From contig NZ_FOCF01000006.1 in NCBI RefSeq assembly GCF_900110035.1, forward strand, positions 124,001-188,000: a stretch of DNA of 64,000 nt. Reading direction: 5' to 3'. The notes under the pieces were generated by a model, which saw only the letters and a list, made by a program, of their open reading frames with translations, made no database searches and was not told the origin of the DNA. Numbering within the stretch: the stretch's first letter is position 1; each line of letters begins with the position of its first letter. The DNA comes from Sphingomonas gellani (lineage in GTDB: Bacteria; Pseudomonadota; Alphaproteobacteria; Sphingomonadales; Sphingomonadaceae). Shown in pieces: positions 60,598 to 64,000 of the stretch. Both the position numbers and the translations under genes were made by a program.

Positions 60598-60808
60598 GCC
60601 GGCATGAACGGAACTGGCCCGCACAGGTTGCGTCGGCATAGGCGCCGCCGAAATGGTCCGGCCTCGTCGGGACAAGTGCTCGGATCGACGTCCAGATGCC
60701 TTTGTCCTTTCGGCTCGGCCACACAGCGCGCTCGCTTCGTCGCAAAGCGCGGGTACTTTACGGATGGGATTAAGCGGTTGTGAACCCTGCCCCTTTATCG
60801 CAAGGCAC

Positions 60809-61102
60809 ATGCAGACCGCCGTTCTCGATCACACCCGCTTCGTGAAGCGCGCCGAGCGGCTGGAGCTTTCATTCCCGACAGAGATCAGCGGTCCGACCAC
60901 TGCCCCCTTCACCGCGTTGGCGATGAATATTTCCCGCTCCGGCATGCTGGTCGACGATGCCGGCTCGCTCCAGGTGGATGATTTCGTCATCGCCATCCTG
61001 CCCAAGCTGGGCGGCGTGCTGTGTCGCGTGGCGCGTCTCAGCAAGGGGCGCGCGGGCCTGAAGTTCGACCGTGAGATCGACCTGAAGCCGCTGCTCTCCT
61101 GA
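60809..61102 (+). CDS. PilZ-domain protein
   Basis: The 97-residue protein consists of one PilZ domain: RFVKRAER at the N-terminus gives the RxxxR element, and [13 protein letters not shown] the second (D/N)xSxxG element, so c-di-GMP binding is likely. It has no effector domain and would act by protein-protein contact. The ATG at 60809 follows AAGG by four bases. It is divergent from fumC with a 211-bp gap. Confidence 0.82.
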   Translation: MQTAVLDHTRFVKRAERLELSFPTEISGPTTAPFTALAMNISRSGMLVDDAGSLQVDDFVIAILPKLGGVLCRVARLSKGRAGLKFDREIDLKPLLS

Positions 61103-61124
61103 ACAGCGGATCAGAGCGCCGGGA

Positions 61125-61469
61125 TCAAGGCGCCAGCAGGTTACCGTCGCTCACGTTCTTTTCGCCCACATCCTTTCTGGGGACATAGGCGACCACCCAG
61201 TGCGGGTGTCCGTCGGGCGACATCTCGATATCGGGAAAGCCGACCGGATCGCTGCCCGTCTCGATCCATCCCGCGCCCAGGCACGGGTCGCAGATCATTC
61301 GCTTGCAGCGAAAGCTGACCAGATCGATCTCAACATTCCATTCGCCGTGGCCTCTGCACACCGGGCACTGCGCGTCGAGCGATCCGTTGCGGGGCTTCAG
61401 GGGAACGATGTCAAAGGCATGCGGGCTGTCGGGCCCGTCGCACGTCACGATGTCGCTGGCATGGGGCAT
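61125..61469 (-). CDS. Protein with a DnaJ-type cysteine motif pair
   Basis: The 114-residue product has CPVCRGHGEW and, after a spacer, CDPCLGAGW, two CxxCxGxG-like units as in the zinc-binding region of DnaJ, with an extra CKRMI between them. The N-terminal MPHASDIVTCDGPDSPH and the C-terminal HPHWVVAYVPRKDVG are not recognised. Zinc binding is likely; the function is unknown. It has no signal peptide. Confidence 0.6.
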   Translation of the reverse strand: MPHASDIVTCDGPDSPHAFDIVPLKPRNGSLDAQCPVCRGHGEWNVEIDLVSFRCKRMICDPCLGAGWIETGSDPVGFPDIEMSPDGHPHWVVAYVPRKDVGEKNVSDGNLLAP

Positions 61470-61989
61470 GGTGCGGCGGTGAACGCGCGGAACCGGGTTA
61501 TCGGTTCCGACTGTGGCGTGCGTTTGACCGAAGTGGACGCATGCCACACGGCGGATCGGGGAGACGGTGCCTCAAGCCAGCGAGTGTGACGGAGCGCAGC
61601 GTCGGAAGGCTGCCGAGACTGGCCGAGGCGACAGCGGAGGGCGGTCGCAGGCGCAGCTAATGTCGGCCACGCGATGGTAGTCGTGAGGCGATGTGCCCTT
61701 ACCTGACCGGCGCGCCTTACGAGGCTCCGGTGCCGATCAAGCCAGCCCGCGCCACGTCCTTCGTTCCAGGATTATGCCCGCCGAGCCGGCGCACGCAAAT
61801 ACGGTCAGCGGTGCAAATCGCAGCGACATTCAGCCACGGGGATAGCCTTGGCGTCGATCGGCGTAGACCGGCCCGCCGATGCGGGCCCGCCTCGACCCGG
61901 CTCAGCGCGCACCTTGAGTCCGGCCGGCTCCCGCCAGAACGAGCTCGCATGCCGACCACCGGCCCTGCGGCCGACTCGCCGGCCACACC
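61470..61989. other. Intergenic region with no supported gene
   Basis: Open frames here (plus strand near 61691, minus strand near 61717) lack signal peptides, domains or ribosome sites and look accidental. The DNA is rich in short inverted GC blocks. I do not recognise a tRNA, 6S, SRP or tmRNA signature. An unidentified small RNA cannot be excluded. Confidence 0.4.
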
Positions 61990-62475
61990 TTACTTCTTCC
62001 GCTTGAAATCCACGCTGACGACGTTGGAGCCGTCCTCGACCGGCTGCACCGCCGGGCCGTCATTCTCCGCCTCGTCATGCGGCTCCGGCGTATCCTCGCC
62101 GTCGATCTGCGCCTGGAACCGCAGCTCGAAATTGACCGCGGGGTCATGGAATCCGGTGATCGCGGAGTACGGCACCACCAGCTTCGACGGGATCTGGTTG
62201 AAGCTCAGCCCGACAGAGAAACGCTGGTCGTCGACCAGCAGGTCCCAATAACGATTCTGCAGGACGATGGTCATCTCGTCCGGGAACCGCTCCACCAGCC
62301 GGCGCGGGATGTCGACGCCGGGGGCCTGCGTCTTGAAGGTGATGTAGAAATGATGCTCGCCCGGCAGGCCACCATCCTTGGCCACCGTGCCCAGCACACG
62401 GCCGACCACGGCGCGCAGCGCCTCCTGGACGATTTCGTCGTACGGAATCAGACTGTCGGGCAGGCCATCGCTCAT
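61990..62475 (-). CDS. sspB: ClpXP adaptor SspB
   Basis: SspB delivers ssrA-tagged and other substrates to ClpXP. The 161-residue protein has the alphaproteobacterial form: [59 protein letters not shown], then an acidic linker and the C-terminal ClpX-binding tail [11 protein letters not shown]. The ATG at 62475 is divergent from hisB, 76 bp away. Confidence 0.93.
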   Translation of the reverse strand: MSDGLPDSLIPYDEIVQEALRAVVGRVLGTVAKDGGLPGEHHFYITFKTQAPGVDIPRRLVERFPDEMTIVLQNRYWDLLVDDQRFSVGLSFNQIPSKLVVPYSAITGFHDPAVNFELRFQAQIDGEDTPEPHDEAENDGPAVQPVEDGSNVVSVDFKRKK

Positions 62476-62551
62476 GTCCCTTGGCGTAGCGTCCTTTGTT
62501 GAGGGGTCAAGATTGCATGGGCGCACGGGTGCGCTATTTGCGGTCGCAACC

Positions 62552-63139
62552 ATGCGCACCGCGACCATCACCCGCAACACGGCCGAAACCCGCATCGCCG
62601 TTTCCGTCAACCTGGACGGCACGGGGATCTACGACGTCCAGACCGGCGTCGGATTTTTCGACCACATGCTGGAACAGCTGTCGCGCCATTCGCTGATCGA
62701 CCTGCACGTCCGTACGGAGGGCGACCTGCACATCGACCAGCATCACACGGTCGAGGACACGGGCATCGCGATCGGTGAGGCTGTGGCAAAGGCGCTGGGC
62801 GAAAAGCGCGGCATCCGCCGCTATGGCGACGCGCTGTCCCCGATGGACGAATGCCTGACGCGGGTCGCGCTCGACATTTCCGGGCGCCCCTGGCTGGTGT
62901 GGAAGACGGCGTTCTCGCAGGGCAAGATCGGCGACATGGACACCGAGCTGTTCGAGCATTGGTTCCATTCCTTCGCCCAGGCCGCCGGCATCACGCTGCA
63001 CGTCGAGACGCTGTACGGCCGCAACAACCACCACATCGTCGAAAGCGCGTACAAGGGCCTGGCCCGCGCGCTGCGCACCGCGCTGGAGATCGACGCGCGC
63101 AAGAGCGACGCGATCCCCTCGACCAAAGGCGTGTTGTGA
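62552..63139 (+). CDS. hisB: Imidazoleglycerol-phosphate dehydratase
   Basis: HisB removes water from imidazoleglycerol phosphate, the sixth step of histidine synthesis. The 195-residue protein is the monofunctional form, with [37 protein letters not shown] and [20 protein letters not shown], in which the histidines and glutamates bind two Mn ions. It overlaps hisH by four bases. It starts the run hisB-hisH-hisA. Confidence 0.96.
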   Translation: MRTATITRNTAETRIAVSVNLDGTGIYDVQTGVGFFDHMLEQLSRHSLIDLHVRTEGDLHIDQHHTVEDTGIAIGEAVAKALGEKRGIRRYGDALSPMDECLTRVALDISGRPWLVWKTAFSQGKIGDMDTELFEHWFHSFAQAAGITLHVETLYGRNNHHIVESAYKGLARALRTALEIDARKSDAIPSTKGVL

Positions 63140-63765
63140 GGCGCAGCGCGTCGCTGGCGCTGATCGATATCGAATCGGGCAATCTCCATTCGGTCGAAAA
63201 CGCATTGCGGGCGGCCGGCGCGACCGACATCGCGGTGACCGCCGACCCGTACGTGGTCGCGGGGGCGGATCGCATCGTGCTGCCCGGTGTCGGCGCGTTC
63301 GGCGCCTGCGCGGCCAACCTGCGCCGGGTCGACGGGCTGGAGCAGGCGCTGAACGCCGCGGTGCTGGAACGGGGCACGCCGTTTTTCGGCATCTGTGTCG
63401 GCATGCAGTTGATGGCGGAGACCGGCGAAGAGCTCGGCACGCATCGCGGTCTCGGCTGGCTGCCCGGCCGCGTGCGGCGGCTGGAGCCGGGCACGATGGA
63501 CGCCAAGGTGCCGCACATGGGCTGGAACGACGTGGTGCCGACGGGCGAACACCCCCTGCTCCGCCACGGCGAGGCGTATTTCCTGCACAGCTTCGCGTTC
63601 GAGGGCGAGGATGACGCTGGGGGCGTGATCGCGACCACCGATCATGCCGGCCCCGTCACCGCCGCCATCGGCCGCGACACCATGGTCGGCGTGCAATTCC
63701 ATCCCGAAAAAAGCCAGCGCTACGGCATCGATCTGCTGTCGCGTTTCCTGGAGTGGCAGCCTTGA
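63136..63765 (+). CDS. hisH: Imidazole glycerol phosphate synthase glutaminase subunit HisH
   Basis: HisH supplies ammonia to HisF. The 209-residue class I glutaminase has [19 protein letters not shown], the oxyanion-forming GVGAFGACA, the nucleophile Cys87 in [10 protein letters not shown], and His189 and Glu191 in FHPEKSQ. The start is GTG 63136, which overlaps the hisB stop (GTGA). Confidence 0.95.
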   Translation: MRRSASLALIDIESGNLHSVENALRAAGATDIAVTADPYVVAGADRIVLPGVGAFGACAANLRRVDGLEQALNAAVLERGTPFFGICVGMQLMAETGEELGTHRGLGWLPGRVRRLEPGTMDAKVPHMGWNDVVPTGEHPLLRHGEAYFLHSFAFEGEDDAGGVIATTDHAGPVTAAIGRDTMVGVQFHPEKSQRYGIDLLSRFLEWQP

Positions 63766-64000
63766 GCGACGTGACCCAGCAACACCCGGCCGACGCCGCG
63801 ACACCCGGCCTGATCGTCTTTCCCGCCATCGACCTAAAAGGGGGCAAGGTCGTCCGCCTGGCCGAAGGCGACATGGACCGCGCCACCATCTATGGCGACG
63901 ATCCCGCGGCGCAGGCCGCCGATTTCGCCGCGGCGGGCGCGGGATATCTGCATGTCGTCGACCTGGACGGCGCCTTTGCCGGCGAAAGCGTCAATGGCGG
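63762..64000 (+). CDS. hisA: Phosphoribosyl isomerase HisA, 3' end off the window
   Basis: The visible part holds [20 protein letters not shown] and [14 protein letters not shown], the first two beta-alpha units of the HisA TIM barrel with the catalytic Asp in PAID. There is no ATG; translation would begin at TTG 63762, overlapping the hisH stop by four bases, or at GTG 63771 three codons later. hisF would be expected next. The N-terminus has an extra 15 residues before the usual start of the fold. Confidence 0.9.
   Translation, partial: MSDVTQQHPADAATPGLIVFPAIDLKGGKVVRLAEGDMDRATIYGDDPAAQAADFAAAGAGYLHVVDLDGAFAGESVNG

Noticed and set aside
61691..62251. Open frames in the gap before sspB
   Set aside because: They run into sspB on the opposite strand and lack coding features.

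Overview
The window is chromosomal DNA from a GC-rich alphaproteobacterium, most likely a sphingomonad (Sphingomonas or a close relative). The evidence is the gene content: DUF2794, an ATP12-type assembly chaperone, an alphaproteobacterial SspB, a phoR-pstSCAB-phoU-phoB operon, CIRCE-controlled groESL, an XrtA/PEP-CTERM regulatory set (PrsK, PrsR, PrsT) and secreted glycine-zipper proteins. This assignment is inferred from families, not from a marker gene. I see no rRNA, tRNA, insertion sequence, prophage or CRISPR array. Genes are packed tightly, often with ATGA, GTGA or TGATG overlaps.

Layout. 1-1.3 kb (minus): a three-gene unit of a Tat-type secreted protein, a PqqD-like peptide chaperone and an HprK-related kinase that runs off the left edge. 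1.4-8.9 kb (plus): a small STAS-like protein, then the phosphate operon phoR-pstS-pstC-pstA-pstB-phoU-phoB with a candidate Pho box at the phoR/pstS junction. 8.9-12.8 kb: a Thr-rich secreted protein, DUF2794 and serine acetyltransferase, a divergent OxyR-type regulator, and the minus-strand run pgsA-moaD-moaE. 13-17.7 kb: an LplT-like transporter, a 55-residue membrane protein, a sugar MFS transporter, a quinone reductase and a LysR regulator.

17.8-23.8 kb (plus): a leucine-catabolic operon of isovaleryl-CoA dehydrogenase, both methylcrotonyl-CoA carboxylase subunits, a MaoC hydratase and a CitE-like lyase. It is divergent from the LysR gene across a perfect palindrome. 23.8-27.4 kb (minus): xylB-xylA-aldose epimerase. 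27.5-30 kb: a PhoPQ-like two-component system with a PepSY protein. 30-32.8 kb: Uup ABC-F ATPase and an EAL phosphodiesterase. 32.8-43.4 kb: a DUF815 ATPase, PrsT, PrsR, PrsK, an undecaprenyl-phosphate sugar transferase, mannose-1-phosphate guanylyltransferase and a DUF6311 membrane protein, which together look like an exopolysaccharide and protein-sorting locus.

43.9-46.1 kb: groESL with CIRCE and a sigma-70-type promoter. 46-64 kb: mostly housekeeping and small envelope genes. These are a MATE pump, SppA, a GNAT enzyme, a TRIC channel, two tandem glycine-zipper proteins, a lipoprotein whose C-terminus was altered by a 19-bp tandem duplication, CrcB, RluC-type synthase, HAD phosphatase, ATP12, guanylate kinase, DUF2585, fumarase, a PilZ protein, a zinc-finger-like protein, SspB, and hisB-hisH-hisA, with hisA cut by the right edge.

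Most interesting for follow-up: the kinase/PqqD/Tat-protein unit, which may be an uncharacterised peptide-modification system; the mycobacterial-type leucine/itaconate gene set; the LysR palindrome; and the 19-bp duplication in the lipoprotein gene.
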